Below, piece by piece: positions 12,446 through 24,039 of a DNA stretch of 64,000 nt. The position numbers were made by a program, and so were the translations under genes. Where the stretch lies: NCBI GenBank assembly GCA_021234155.1, contig JAJEKV010000017.1, positions 19,891,937 to 19,955,936 of the forward strand, given 5' to 3'. This stretch comes from Isoetes taiwanensis (taxonomy: Eukaryota > Streptophyta > Lycopodiopsida > Isoetales > Isoetaceae). The notes under the pieces were generated by a model. It made no database searches. It saw nothing but the letters and a program-made list of their open reading frames with translations, and was not told the DNA's origin. Each line of letters starts with the position of its first letter. Positions within the stretch are counted from its first letter, which is position 1.

Positions 12446-13448
12446 TGCCACCAGTGGGCGATGGCATTTTTAGGCAAATTTTGATCGACGCTTTGACACA
12501 TGGGACATTAATGCCTTGATTTGCAAGGAGTCGCCGTAAGCGCTTCTCCCACTATGCCGACACCAAGTTCCTCATTCAGATTGCATTTTGTTGCTTCTCT
12601 AAAGATGTTGGACTCGAGGATATGGGAGTCCCACTTTTGACTACCCAATATTCTCGCTAGAAATTCTAGGGTAAATCCATATGTCATTTCTAATTCCTTC
12701 TTTTTTCTCTTTCTCCGATCAACCGTAAGCTAAATTATGAGCTCAAAAAATTCGATCAACCATCTCCAACTCCATGTCCATCACTAAATTCATCCGCTTT
12801 TTCAAAATACCCATAGCACAAATAGGCCTATACAAATTAAAACAAGCAATATTATTGTCATATCCTTATTCATCGTGGCATTCATCTTCTTGATATCCAT
12901 CCCGATCATATTCATCTTCTTCATATTTTTATCTTCAAATTCCATTTTGAAAAACTGATTTTTCATAAATCTATATCATATCATATATCCAGCTTTTTGT
13001 ATTCTACATCATGCTTATATACATAAGGCAAAGGCCTCAAAAATTCGATCAACCATAAGCTAAATTCGAGCTCAAAAAATTCGATCAACCAGAGCTAATC
13101 CGAGCTCAAAACTACCATATTATAGTTATATCAAAAGATAGAATTTAAGTTGCTTCAATACCAAATATCGACTCCAAACAAATTAAAACTTTCTCAAGAA
13201 AGGGTCATGCATCCCGTGATCAACATCAGAATTTCCAAAGACCAAAGCAGAAGGATCCCTTCGCCACCGATGTAAAATTTTTACCTTGATATCTCTCTCA
13301 AACGAAACCACATCATTCACCGCAAATTCTTTTGCCTTGACAAACCTCGCCCCAAATTTTTGGCGAAGACATAACTTTGCTAACTATCCCAATAACAAAA
13401 GATCTAAATTTCCACATGCATTGATTTTAATCTATAAACGTAAGCATC
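12446..13448. other. AT-rich unassigned stretch
   Basis: No supported gene. The phrase AGCTCAAAAAATTCGATCAA recurs near 12740 and 13065 with partial copies, a local direct repeat. Confidence 0.45.
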
Positions 13449-14011
13449 TTACCTTTTTTTTTCCACAATTCCATCGCAGCAAAAAGCTTCGCAAGCTGAT
13501 TTTTGGAATGACGAAATAAACAAAAAATCCAACGCAGAATCGCTTATCAAATCAAGCCGCCCACTTGGTTGCACAAGCACGAAATGAAATGCCGCCTCAA
13601 GGACTTTCTTATCTAACCAATCTACACTATCTTGAGAGCTAACTAGATCCACCACGTAAATATCCGTGGAGTGTCTAGCATAATATCCTCTAGGTGAACT
13701 TTTGTGGCACGATGGCTCAAGATCAAACGTGAATCCAAGCTCTCTAAAAGATGACGCCGCATCATTTTCTATACTCCTTGCCAACCCCCATCGTGAAAAC
13801 TACGAATATCTTCGCCACAATCGAGATTATTTGCGTGGTCGAACTTGATAAGAATGCATTCGCCGCAGCCTACAAGTCGAGACTCATTTGTGCACAAATT
13901 CCCCATATTAGCCATTCGCAAACCGACCGATAAATTGGTTAGAATATTAGAATACAATTGCAGAGATGAAGAAGCAAATCTAGACAATGACCGATAACAA
14001 TAGAACTTCAA
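13449..14011 (-). pseudogene. Coding-like fragment, unidentified
   Basis: Two overlapping minus-strand frames (13769-14011 and 13449-13784) read on from one another across a frame change near 13775. The composition looks protein-like (blocks such as YYARHSTDIYVVDLVSSQDS and NMGNLCTNESRLVGCGECIL). I do not recognise the family. It lies next to a SNF2 fragment on the other strand, inside the presumed CACTA region, so it may be another captured exon. Confidence 0.35.
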
Positions 14012-14019
14012 GCACCGTG

Positions 14020-14680
14020 TATGACTAGATATATTATTATTTCATATTTTATAGCCGAATTGACATGGTTGGGATGTAATATAGCCGATTGCCCTTTGCT
14101 TGGATGGAGAAATCAAACTCGTAAGCATTGTCTCTGGAACTCATATGTTTATAATTATCAAATTATCGTGGATTTGGAAAGACAATCTCTCGCAATTGCT
14201 TTGATTTTGAAGGCTAGACCGCCAAAACGCCAAAGATACAATGTAGAAGAATGCAGAGCACCTTGATTGTTTGCCCTAAATCGCTTTTAAAACAATGGGA
14301 ACATGAATTGAAGGAAAAGTAGCACCATCCGCCAAGCTATCTGTGGTACATATACCATGAAGATCGAGAAGAATAAATTGTGTTGAACTTTGTAAGCACG
14401 ACATTGTGCTTACTACATATGGAACCATTTGTTCTCAATTACGTAAGCCATCCTAAGAGGATGAAAAGAAGCAGCCCCCGTGCTAAGGGGCACACCGTCG
14501 AACATTAGGTGGTTTAGAATTATTCTAGATGAAGCTCAATCCATTAGAAAAGCTCACACTAAAAGTTCACGTGCTTGTCAGCTTAAGGGCACAATGAAGA
14601 TGGTGCCTTTCCGAACATGCGACCTTCTACGACACATATGTCACATATGTCACATATACGAAAAGTTCTAGAATGTTCTA
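14020..14680 (+). pseudogene. Captured SNF2-family ATPase fragment
   Basis: Several SNF2 helicase motifs occur in order. A P-loop-like GFGKTIS is at 14170-14190 (motif I, usually GLGKT). TLIVCPKSLLKQWEHELK is at about 14258-14315 (motif Ia region). DIVLTTYGTI is near 14400-14430. WFRIILDEAQSIRKAHTKSS, with the Walker B DEAQ at 14525-14539, is motif II. The spacing and sequence resemble RAD5/RAD16/HLTF-type remodelers, which use ATP to move nucleosomes or unwind repair substrates. Frames change at least twice and stops intervene, and the C-terminal helicase lobe is missing. It appears to be a host gene piece carried by a transposon. Confidence 0.8.
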
Positions 14681-15859
14681 GAAAGTTTTAAAAAGTTTTA
14701 AAATATAAGAGAATCTTGGTGAGCCTAAGGAATCCTTCTAGAAAATTCCGTAATGTTGTAGAAAGTTCTAGAATGAATGTTATGAGAGAATACACTTATT
14801 TTCTTCCCAAAGCATTTTGCTAGATGACCAATTAAAATATTTTAGTTCAACCAACTCCACAATTCTCTTGATTTTCGATGAACAAACTTGTCCAAGAAGG
14901 CAACAACCTCCACAACCTCGTAATGGCCATAATGAAGAAATTAAAAAGACAGCTTAAGAGATTTCTAAAAGCGCATGATTTTTTTGGTCATCAGATGTTT
15001 GTGACTGCTTGATCATACAATCGATGCAAAGAAGAACCCATAAAAATCTTGGCGCCAAACGGAACAAGTTCATGAGTCATGAAGCGAAAACAACTGAGCA
15101 TGGCGTTAAAAACCGCGCACCAAAGGACCCCAAAGAATGTCGGCAAGCTCAACCGCCTTTGTGATCCCTAAGCTCCGTGTCAAGCCCATTTTCCTTTGCA
15201 CCATGACATGCTCTACTTTGAAGACTTCCAAGGTAACAAATTGGCAGCTTTTAGATACTCTTATCGCATAGCAGCCGAGCTATGTTCCAATTCCACTTTC
15301 CATGTATGGATCTCCTAAACAAGGCCATCAACAGTGTAGCCACATAGTATCTCTACTTTTCAAAATCCTCATCAATGGGGTCGGCTTCATATGGAACTTG
15401 TGCAATTGAAACGCAAATTCCTCCACCATCATATATCACAAAATCATCCCGACGTTTAAGGCGTAAAGTTGCAAGTTCAAGCATTGTCACCGATTCCAAC
15501 CTTGATGTTGATCTTTCAACTTCCATAGTGCCATTAGAATTACTTGTATACCCAAAGATGAGATTTTAAATCATAACCTTCTTCCCCCAGATTGACGTAT
15601 CCATATGTGCTTCTTTGGTTTGTCGATATAGTTCGAGACAATATTTTTCCAAATTTTGCAATCTCTCAAAGCCCCAAAACCATTTTTCTCAAAGTCTAGA
15701 TGAAGGAGGTAATTCATGCGGTAGCACATCTATCGTGATGATGCATGGTGCGTGCAACACGCTTTAAATGAAGCCGCAGTTGGTCGCCGTAGTTTTTTCG
15801 CATGTGCATCAATCGCATGTATTGAATTTGTAATCCTAAAACCAAAACTTCGTGGTATA
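14681..15859. other. Unassigned stretch
   Basis: It begins with variants of GAATGTTCTAGAAAGTTTTA repeated near 14670-14775. A short open frame at 15375-15569 is Ser/Arg-rich with no recognised domain. Nothing else is supported. Confidence 0.4.
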
Positions 15860-16400
15860 AAAATATACGCCACATGCGACCACCCACGCCACATATACGC
15901 ATTTAACGGTCATATACGCCACATATACATACCGACGTGTCATATACGCCACATATAATGCATGGACGTGTCATATACGTCACATATACGTACTGACGTG
16001 TCATATACGACACATACGTCACATACGTCACATATACGACGTCGCATGCGACGTCACGCCAGAACATCACACCATGCCGCCCACCGCGCGCAAGCGCCCA
16101 CCGGCGTGATGATGCGCTACGCCACGCTTATCGACGCCGCACCATACGCCGCGATGCGACGCGACCGGCGTGACACCTGCCGCCCGCTGGCGTGACACTG
16201 CCGTCCGCCCGGCGTGACACTGCCGTCCGCTTTGGCGGCGACATCCGCGATGTCGACGCCGCACCATACGTGTCAGACGTCGCACCATACGTCGCATGCG
16301 ACGTGCCTGCGACGTGACGTCGCATTGACGCCGGCGTCGCATGGTGACGTTATTTGCGACCTCATGTCGCACAGACGTCGCAAACCCATGTCGCTAAAAG
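15860..16400. repeat. CATATACG(C/T)CACATATACG and CGACGTCGCATGCGACG array
   Basis: From about 15860 to 16040, CATATACG-CACATATACG phrases repeat in short tandem. From about 16040 to 16390 the sequence becomes GC-rich with palindromic GACGTCGCATGCGACGTC-type motifs and three close GGCGTGACACTGCCGTCCGC-type repeats. The closing phrase (CGACGTC, AAACCC, TGTCGCTAAAAG) looks like a transposon subterminal region. This may be one end of the CACTA element or elements spanning 5.6-16.4 kb. Confidence 0.6.
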
Positions 16401-16675
16401 TCCATTCTCTTGTTGTGGGGCACACCGGCCAAAAGGGTCCCCATTAAGAAGGCAGAGCCAAAGAAGCTAACCTTAAGAATAGCTCAGCACTTGCTCGAGG
16501 TGCCTGCAAATCTTAAGGTGGAAAGATCGAGAGGAGGAGAAGACGGCGCAGAGAACACGCTCGTAAGATCATTGACCACCCATCTTTTTTCCTCCGGGCA
16601 TCACATTTATAAAACGAATAAACGTGTTCAAATTATATCAAGGGGCTCGCAAATCGACATCTAGGCCAAGAAATA

Positions 16676-18842
16676 TGGAGCACGTGAAGACCTTAGTGAA
16701 ATCCTTTCAAAGAGATCCACATCCTGTTTCACTCCTCGCGACGACGTGATTCCATTCAATCCCCTCACAAAGAAACTACATCCTTGGAAAATCGAGGATG
16801 ACCTCATGGGGATGCACTTTTACATAGTGAATGGCAATCATTCTCGGTATGGCCTTTCGGCTTGTATGTAAAAAGACTTCGGCACAAATAAGTCCCAAGA
16901 ACAAATGGCAAAGATTTATGAGTATCGAATTGCCGAAGTCTTGTCCGCACCGGATTGGACGAGCAAGAGTGCCTGCAGCTTCGGTTCTGAAGTCAATGAT
17001 ATCGGCCGCCAAGACTATCTTCAAGGAGCCTTTCATTGATAAAATAACCCACCAGCGGCAACAATATGCTATTTTATGGGAAGCCCGATCCATCGACGCC
17101 GCAATCTCGCCGAAACCATACAAGGTACATCGTGTTTTAATTTTCTGCTAGATTAGCAAATGGCGCCGCGGCGCCATTTCCTCGGCAAATAGCGCCATGG
17201 CGCCATTTCATAATCGTTTGCATTTAATACTAACTTCTTGTTGTTTCCAGCGTTATCTGGCTTTGGCTGAAGTTACCATGCGTGGTAAGCACCCGAAGGA
17301 TTTCAGCCAGTGGGTCTTCATGCCAGAGGATATTTTTCAGCTATTCGTGTCCCTATGGAACTTGTAGAAATCTTGCAAGCTAACAGATAATAAGGGATGA
17401 CTATTACCCTCGAATCGGGCAAAAGAGTCGACTACTTCACCGGACCTACCGAGGTGCATGCGGGTATGGACTATGAAGACTGTCGGATTTTGTTCCAGGA
17501 GGTGCTGGATGGGAATACCTACGTGAAGGTCACCTCTGATTATACAGGTAAGCACTTCTTCAAGACAAGGGCAAAGACACTACGATCTTTATCGTTCTTG
17601 AAGAAGGAGATTTTTTAATATGTGAGGGATAATTTTCCGAGGAAGTTTAAATCCTTCACTGATCTAAGTGCTGCCGTGGCGGGCTTCGAGGACAGCGACC
17701 TGATTTCCATGGCCACCCTGCATAGTAAGTGGGTTGAAGTTGGCGTGACCAAGGAAGGCGTTTTCGGTAACGTGCCACCTGCCTTGGCAAAATATATACG
17801 CAATGCTGTCTTGCAGAGGGAGGATACTGAAGACTTCCGTTGCGAAGTTGAACTTACTGACAGCAGGGGGCAATTTGTTTGCAATCCTGTACCAGCCTCC
17901 TTGATAGCCCTGGACACTAGAGCCATCACTCCAATGTGGGACAAGACCACTCTCTCTAATTTCTTTGATACAGCTGTAAAGAACTCCACAGCTGATTCTT
18001 TCTGGATAGTGGTCTTTGCAAGGCCAGAGCACAACTTCTTGATTTCATCTGTGTTGGATGATCTGGATTCCAGATCCAGAGTTTTCATTGGCATGTATGA
18101 GGACGAGTACAAAAATCCGGCTCCCCCAGGAGTTCAGGAGGTCCATGCACTGGTGTACGCCACAAAAATTCAGGCCACTGCAGGTCATCCTCTCGATGAA
18201 ATTGACCTCAAATTCCCCTTCAACGATCATCCTCAAGAACTGCCACCAGTTCCTGTGCCTAACGAAGAAGACGAAGAGGGGGAGACCGAGGCTATGGCAG
18301 GGAAGCTCTGCAACAGCAGATTCAAGTACAGCTGGCAAGGCTTGCCAGGGGACTTAATCATGAGAAACCAGCTGGGGCCTGCCACATGCTCCTACCTTGT
18401 GCAGAAAATGGTACCGCCAGGAACAGGGGTGTTTGATTACTTCTCCTGTGGTTCTTTTGGCCGGGCTTCATTGCTGAATAAGAGATTTTGCATTGTGTTC
18501 GAAAGTGACCCGGTTAAGCAGGAGTGCCTAAGGGGGATTCTTGATAGGCTTGACCGCCTCCTGAATCCTATCATCGCAGCTGTTCCTACGGAGACAAAAG
18601 GTGCTGTTGCTGAAGAAGCTGTAGATCCACCAAATACAGAGATGCCTGAAGCTCCAACCGATGTGGACTATGATGCGATTAGGAACGCACAATTACATGC
18701 TTAATGATCCAATTCACTGCCACAGCATTTGAGAGCTTTCAGGTAGATCCTATGGGTGCTTCTTCTAGCCATGGCCCTGGCGATGCGGAACCTGATCCTG
18801 ATGTGGAACCTGATCCTCATGCAGAACCTGATCCTGATCCGG
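16676..18842 (+). pseudogene. ParB-like / DNA-methyltransferase-like fusion gene, broken
   Basis: The 5' part (16676-17123) reads HVKTLVKSFQRDPHPV, then HFYIVNGNHSRYGLSAC. This looks like a ParB/Srx-type N-terminal fold (LxxSIxxxG, then a VxDGxHR-type box). A GT-AG intron fits 17124-17249. The 3' part (17397-18704) is one frame broken only by a TAA at 17616-17618. Near its end it has GTGVFDYFSCGSFGRASLLN then FCIVFESDP. This matches the motif I region of N4/N6 DNA methyltransferases (DPFxGSGTTxxAAxxxGRxxxGxExDP), with several glycines altered. A DPPY motif is not clear. An acidic PDPDVEPDPHAEPDPDPEP tail follows. ParB-methyltransferase fusions are known from phages and plasmids. The fusion in a plant locus is my inference. 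Frameshifts near 16860 and 17040 and missing catalytic residues suggest inactivity. Confidence 0.5.
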
Positions 18843-19129
18843 AACCCTGAATTTTGTGTGATTGTAATGTTAAATTGTACAATAATACTTTTGTAAACAG
18901 ACTTCCTTCCAAGTCCTTGCCTGTTGTGGCAAAAATTTTGATTTGCAAATCTATGAATTTGGAAATTTTAACTAATTTTGTGATGTTACGTTTCTTTAGC
19001 TTCTTTATAAGCAGTGTTAGTCTTTTTGATGGCGCCAATAAATGACACTTTAGAGGCATATTTTTTCTTAATGGCGCCATAATTGCTTAAAAAATTGGCA
19101 TAAAATGAACTAAAAAAGATTTTTGTTGC

Positions 19130-19560
19130 TAATTGGAATCACGAAATTTCCCATTTTAATGAAATTGTGCTTTTTGCTGATTTCGAATCCAACCTAAAGG
19201 CATACAACAGGCTGGATGCTGGGCCTTCAATGGCTATGCTTGGAGTCAGATTGACAGGAAGAGAGCTCTTAGACAGAGTTCATGAGCTTATGTTACATCT
19301 TTCTCACGCAAGGGCACCGGTATATTTGTTCTCTCATCACTTGTCCGCTTCCTCGACTCGCAACAACGGATTTTACCGGGCGACTGTGCGTACTTACCAC
19401 CGGGGGATGCAGGAAGCACCGGCAAACCTCATCCCGTTAAATTGGGGATGACCGCAGAAAGCTTAGATGCTTTAGTGCGTAAAACAATAATTTTGGATGC
19501 ACCGGTTCTCGAGCTACCATACCAAAGATTTCTGTTGCTTAGGAAATCATGCATGTAAAT
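19130..19560 (+). pseudogene. Coding-like fragment downstream of the ParB/MTase gene
   Basis: An open frame (about 19140-19451) has protein-like composition, with blocks such as RLTGRELLDRVHELMLHLSH and a following LDAPVLELPYQRFLLLRKSC in another frame. I do not recognise the family. Same strand and proximity suggest it could be part of the same gene or element as the ParB/MTase locus. ATGGCGCCA motifs at about 19030 and 19071, echoed in the intron at 17161-17210, lie between them. Confidence 0.35.
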
Positions 19561-19879
19561 TTAGTTCTCGCACAGCTTTCAATGGAAAGCCAAATTTTGT
19601 AAAGCCAAATTTTGTAAGATCCTTTTTTTAATATATCATACTTTCCAACAGTTTGTCTTTATTCAACAAAATTTGTATCTCGGGATGAGTTAGTTATAGC
19701 TACACACAATTCACATGTTTGCATACAAGATACACCACAATCATCGTACAACACAATAACGCACCACATGCACCACCATACTAAGCACCATAACTAAGAA
19801 AACATGATAACCCTGGATTCCTCCGGATAGTGGGCAAAGATGTTCTTCTCTTACATTTCTCTCCAATCTTCTAGTTCTA

Positions 19880-20560
19880 ACATCCTTTGTGTTAGGAGAC
19901 ACTCGTGTTCTCAATCCAAAATTTTTGAATCTTTTCTATATGTTCATCCGAAATTGCATCGAATCTTTTAGCCCTCTTGTAAGAAACCCATTTCCCACCA
20001 TTGTAATCGATCTCTTCCCTCTTTTTCTTTGCCTTTTTGCGGGTTTCTTGGGTGAACACCTAATACCTTTCCAAGATCTCACCGGCTGATTTTGTCACTT
20101 GTTTCGTAATCCGCACGGCGCGGTACGTATTATTGCAAGGCAGCTATTCTTGGTCGCTAGGCGGCCATTGCCGGTAGAGAGTTTGATACCGCATGGAATC
20201 CCGTGAGGCTCCTTATAACGATGCTCTTGGCTTCCAAATCCTTTAATTCTTCACCTATGAATTTTTCCAATGTTTTATCCCTCAAAAAATCAAGTAAAAT
20301 TTCTTTCTTCGTGCCATCCTCCATTCTTTTGGTCTGTTTATGGAAAGACGTTAGCAAACTAAGGACAATACGGCGTTTACTGCTTGCACTTCTTGATGAA
20401 CCGGATCCTTCTGCCAATTCTGCAAGCTCCAATTTTTCTTCTCTTCTTCTTTTCCTCTGGCGTCTTTTCTTCATCAATACTTGTTCGTTGGTTCTTCTTT
20501 CGTTTTCTCCCTCGTCCCGAAATGCCTTTTTGTACGATTACCTCATTAACATCCATATCC
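19880..20560 (-). pseudogene. Unidentified, possibly transposon-derived ORF remnant
   Basis: Minus-strand frames read, in order: a basic N-terminal part rich in KRK/EEKK (20377-20562); an IVLSLLTSFHKQTKRMEDGT and ILLDFLRDKTLEKFIGEELK segment (20157-20477); and, further on, HIEKIQKFWIENTSVSPNTK (about 19890-19990). The last block resembles a WxxNTxVSPNxKD phrase I associate with large uncharacterised transposon proteins, but the link is weak. Frames are broken. Confidence 0.3.
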
Positions 20561-20799
20561 ACAATGGATTGGAGCTCGCAGCAGGGAGGGAGCCAAAGAA
20601 CAGGACGTAGGCAAAGAACAGGAAGGGGCCAAAGAATAGGAATTTGAATTTGAATTTTAGTTTTTGAAATTAGAATTTCCCCCCACAGCTGAGCGGTGCC
20701 ATAATTATACTTTCATACCACAAAAGTGGTGGATGCAACGCCACATTTTGGGGGGACAGGGGGGACAGCCGAATTGGAACACCACAGCGTGCTTTTACC

Positions 20800-21557
20800 C
20801 GTTGCAATGCAGATATTCATGTCATTCCAAAGATTAAGAGTGCTGATTCTATACCTAATCTTCAATCAATTTTAGATGCATCGGATGGGGTAAGCAATTT
20901 GCAGCGGTTCCTGCTTACATGCCATCATAATTAGAAATTACGTAGTAGGGTGAATCTTTGGAGACCTTTATGAGGAATATATCACGTCGCAGTAGATGAT
21001 CCAGAAGCAGTAATACAGAATACATGCTTTCACCTGTTATTTGTAATATCATGGCGAGCGCCTTTTATAGTCAATGAAGTCTTCTTGTTGGTAAACATTA
21101 GATGGATCTATGATACTGTCTTTGAAATTGTTGTGGCTTGAAACTTCTAGCAAATGCAAATCATCTAATGAAAGCTATACAAACGTGTAAATTTGTAGGC
21201 AATGGTATACAAACGTGTAAATTTGTAGGCAATGGTTGCTCGTGAGGACCTTGGTGCAGAACTTCCAGTTGAGGAGGTTTCTTACTTCAGCTGGTATCAA
21301 TGTTCCCTAAAACATTTCTTCTACCTTTTCTCTTGATTATCTTTTCTTATCTTACTTTTGTTTTCATGCTCTGATTTCTAGGAAGAAATTGTTAGATCCT
21401 GCAGAAGCTTGGGGAAGCCTGTGATAGTAGCAACTAATATGCTGGAGAGCATGATTAATCGCCCAACCCCTACGCGGGCAGAAGTGTCAGATATTGCAAT
21501 TGCAGTCCGAGAAGGTGCAGATGGAATAATGCTTTCAGGAGAGACAGCACATGGAAA
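20800..21557 (+). pseudogene. Plastid-type pyruvate kinase gene fragment (three exons)
   Basis: Exon 1 (about 20800-20889) encodes IHVIPKIKSADSIPNLQSIL and ends before GTAAGC. Exon 2 (21229 to about 21285) encodes AMVAREDLGAELPVEEV. Exon 3 (21382-21557) encodes [20 protein letters not shown] then [20 protein letters not shown] and [11 protein letters not shown], ending before GTATGT. This is the catalytic barrel of pyruvate kinase (phosphoenolpyruvate + ADP to pyruvate + ATP), closest in wording to plant plastid isoforms. The conserved ARGDLG loop reads AREDLG, so the glycine before the aspartate is lost. The 3' splice site of intron 1 is duplicated in tandem. No earlier or later exons were found, so this is a fragment or pseudogene unless the rest lies far away. 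Confidence 0.88.
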
Positions 21558-23525
21558 GTATGTTTCTGTCAGACATTTTTGTTTTCTGCCTACAGCGATA
21601 ATAGCTTCTGATAAACGTATAAATATGAGGGCAACATAAGGTTTCCATGTCAACCTGAAGAATCCATAGAAATTCAAAAAATGGCATGAGATTTTTTTTA
21701 CCTGGGATGTTTTGATCCAAATATGTCCTTTTTATATCCATCTTCCAGATGAGACTCATTTTCTTGATCTGAGTTTGTCAGCCCCGAGGATGGCTTTTTG
21801 TAACAAGAAAAGCAAAGAATTATAACTTTGAAACAAACAATGCATGTTTATTGTGAAGATCTAGAAACTGAATGAGAGAGTTACAAAAGCAGAACCAACA
21901 TTGTCTACAGATGATTTTCTCTACAAACTCAATAAGATAGTTACAAACACTAATTATGGACAATTGTGCATGCTAACCATGGCAGGGCTGATGAGATGAG
22001 ATGTCAGGATGCAGAAAACATTACTACATAGCCATAGACATCGCTAAATAATAAATATCTTGAAGGCTACTGGCAAATAGGGGATCTGAATGTGCTTTAT
22101 TAATATTGTAAATATTTCTAGACATGGCATGCTAGCAGAACAGAAGTCAGACTACAAAGGACCCTCAGATCTGGACATTACAGGTGAATAGTGTATTATT
22201 TAGAAACAGGGGATGTACTAAGTTGGTTTGCACTGTTCTTTCTTTACCTTTTCTTGGAGGGGCAGCATTCAGAAGCTTCCAGAGCATTTCTCTCTTCAAC
22301 CGTAGTAGTGCCTTGGATATCCTCAGGGGAGGATTCCCCTTGAAGCTTCATTCCATCTTTTTGGACCATTATCCTCTTATCTCCTCTTATCTGTTACTAG
22401 ATCTTGTTCTTTACATACAGTGGCTTGGATCCTCTTAGCAGAAATGGAATTGAAAAGGCCTAATAACTTGTCGAGGCTAGACACCATGGCGGCTGCAGCT
22501 CCAACAAAATGTTGCCTCATGGCCAGTAAAATAAATAAAAGTTAGATGTATTTAACCATTTATGCTATTTTGACCTCATCTAGTATGATATTTATTTGTG
22601 AGCTAGCATCTAGACAAAAACTGGTTTTCTCTAGTTTAGGCATACTATCATTTCACCACAACGTAAAGTTTGGATAAGCAATTTTGCCCCCACTGCGAAT
22701 CCCATCCCGACACGTGGACTAATCCCGAATGCTACTGGTCTTCCTGCGCCAAATGTTTACTTGCATTCCGGCAGTTCTGGCAGTTTTTACCTGCATTCTT
22801 GCTCTTTTACCAGCATTTTAACTGTTTTTTACCTGCAGATTTGCAGAATTGCTCCTACTCAAAGCTTCACGTAACAACAATTTTATTATAGTTTAAATTC
22901 TGCTGTGTTAACACGAGGATGCATGCCTAACACAGCAGAATTGAAACTATAATGAAATTGTTGTATACAGGAACTGTACTGATACAAGGAGCAACTTGAG
23001 GTGGGGTGGGGTGAGACGTTGATAGCCTTTATGTTCTAGGTCCTCATGCATTCAAGACATTTATATCTTCTATCCTTTGTCACTATCTTAACTTTATAAC
23101 TCTACAAGAAAGGGGGTTGATACATTCCGTTCTGATTTATTGGCTTTGTTACAAATGAGTGCTTCATACCTACTGAATAAATAATGCCTTCACGTGGTAT
23201 GTTCAAGGCCGCATTTAAATTAGCGTCCATGCAATGTGCATGGTCAATTTCACACTGGGATTCTCTTATATCGTGTCGTCATGAATATATCGTAATTGAA
23301 TGTCATAAGAAGACTCTTATCGTTGCCGCCAGTTGGATGCAACCATTTCGGTTGTTGTTGGGCAAGATTCTAGACTCTTGAGCTGTCAGTTCCAAGTTCT
23401 CCTCAAATTGCAAAACTACTTTCAATATAGTTTGTATCTAAAATAAATGCTAGCAAGTTGTTAGGAACTCAGACTTGAATGCTTTCCTAAACACTTGATT
23501 GGGTTTTTCAAATGTTTCGTAACCA
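21558..23525. other. AT-rich unassigned sequence with one foldback
   Basis: Apart from the inverted repeat near 22.9 kb, no gene or named element was recognised. It may include intron sequence of the pyruvate kinase fragment. Confidence 0.45.
22873..22964. repeat. Near-perfect ~37-bp foldback hairpin
   Basis: The arm at 22873-22910 (starting AACAACAATTTTATTATAG) pairs with the arm at 22928-22964 (ending CATTATAGTTTC-type complement). By eye 35 of 37 positions match, and the loop is about 17 nt. It could be a tiny inverted-repeat element or a small-RNA hairpin precursor. No flanking target-site duplication is evident. Confidence 0.7.
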
Positions 23526-24039
23526 TCTTATATTATAATGTTATTGTGTAAGTGTTGGACCCAGCCCTAATTTGGGCGGCCCAGATTCGACCAAACTGAA
23601 GATGAAGATGAGGCCACATCATAAGGTCTTTAGGGTTTGCGAGGGCGGCTATGGCACCCGCTTTACTCCGTTAGTTTCTAGAACAATCATTCATTTGTTA
23701 TTCTATTGGTGGGAAGAAAGGAGTGCATGACGAGCAGAAGAAATCGAGCAGAAAAAATCGTTGCATGATTGGGTGAGAGAAATCCAAAAGAAGAACTACA
23801 ATGCTGCAGCGGCAAGAAACAGAGGAGCATTAGTTTTCCTGGACAAAAAAAACAAGGTATATTTACCTTCAACGAAATTCCAAAAATGGTGCTATGGCAG
23901 GGTGGTTTGGGATATTGAAGAGTTCTATTTCTTTCAAATCCAGCAGAGTTCCGTTTAGTTGAAAAAATTTGTGGTAGATACAAGAGCAACTTGAAGTAGA
24001 AGTAGAAAAGATGGCCGTGATACTGTTGTTGGCTGGAGC

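Noticed and set aside
17615-18112. Minus-strand frame of 165 codons
   Set aside because: Shadow of the methyltransferase-like plus-strand frame.
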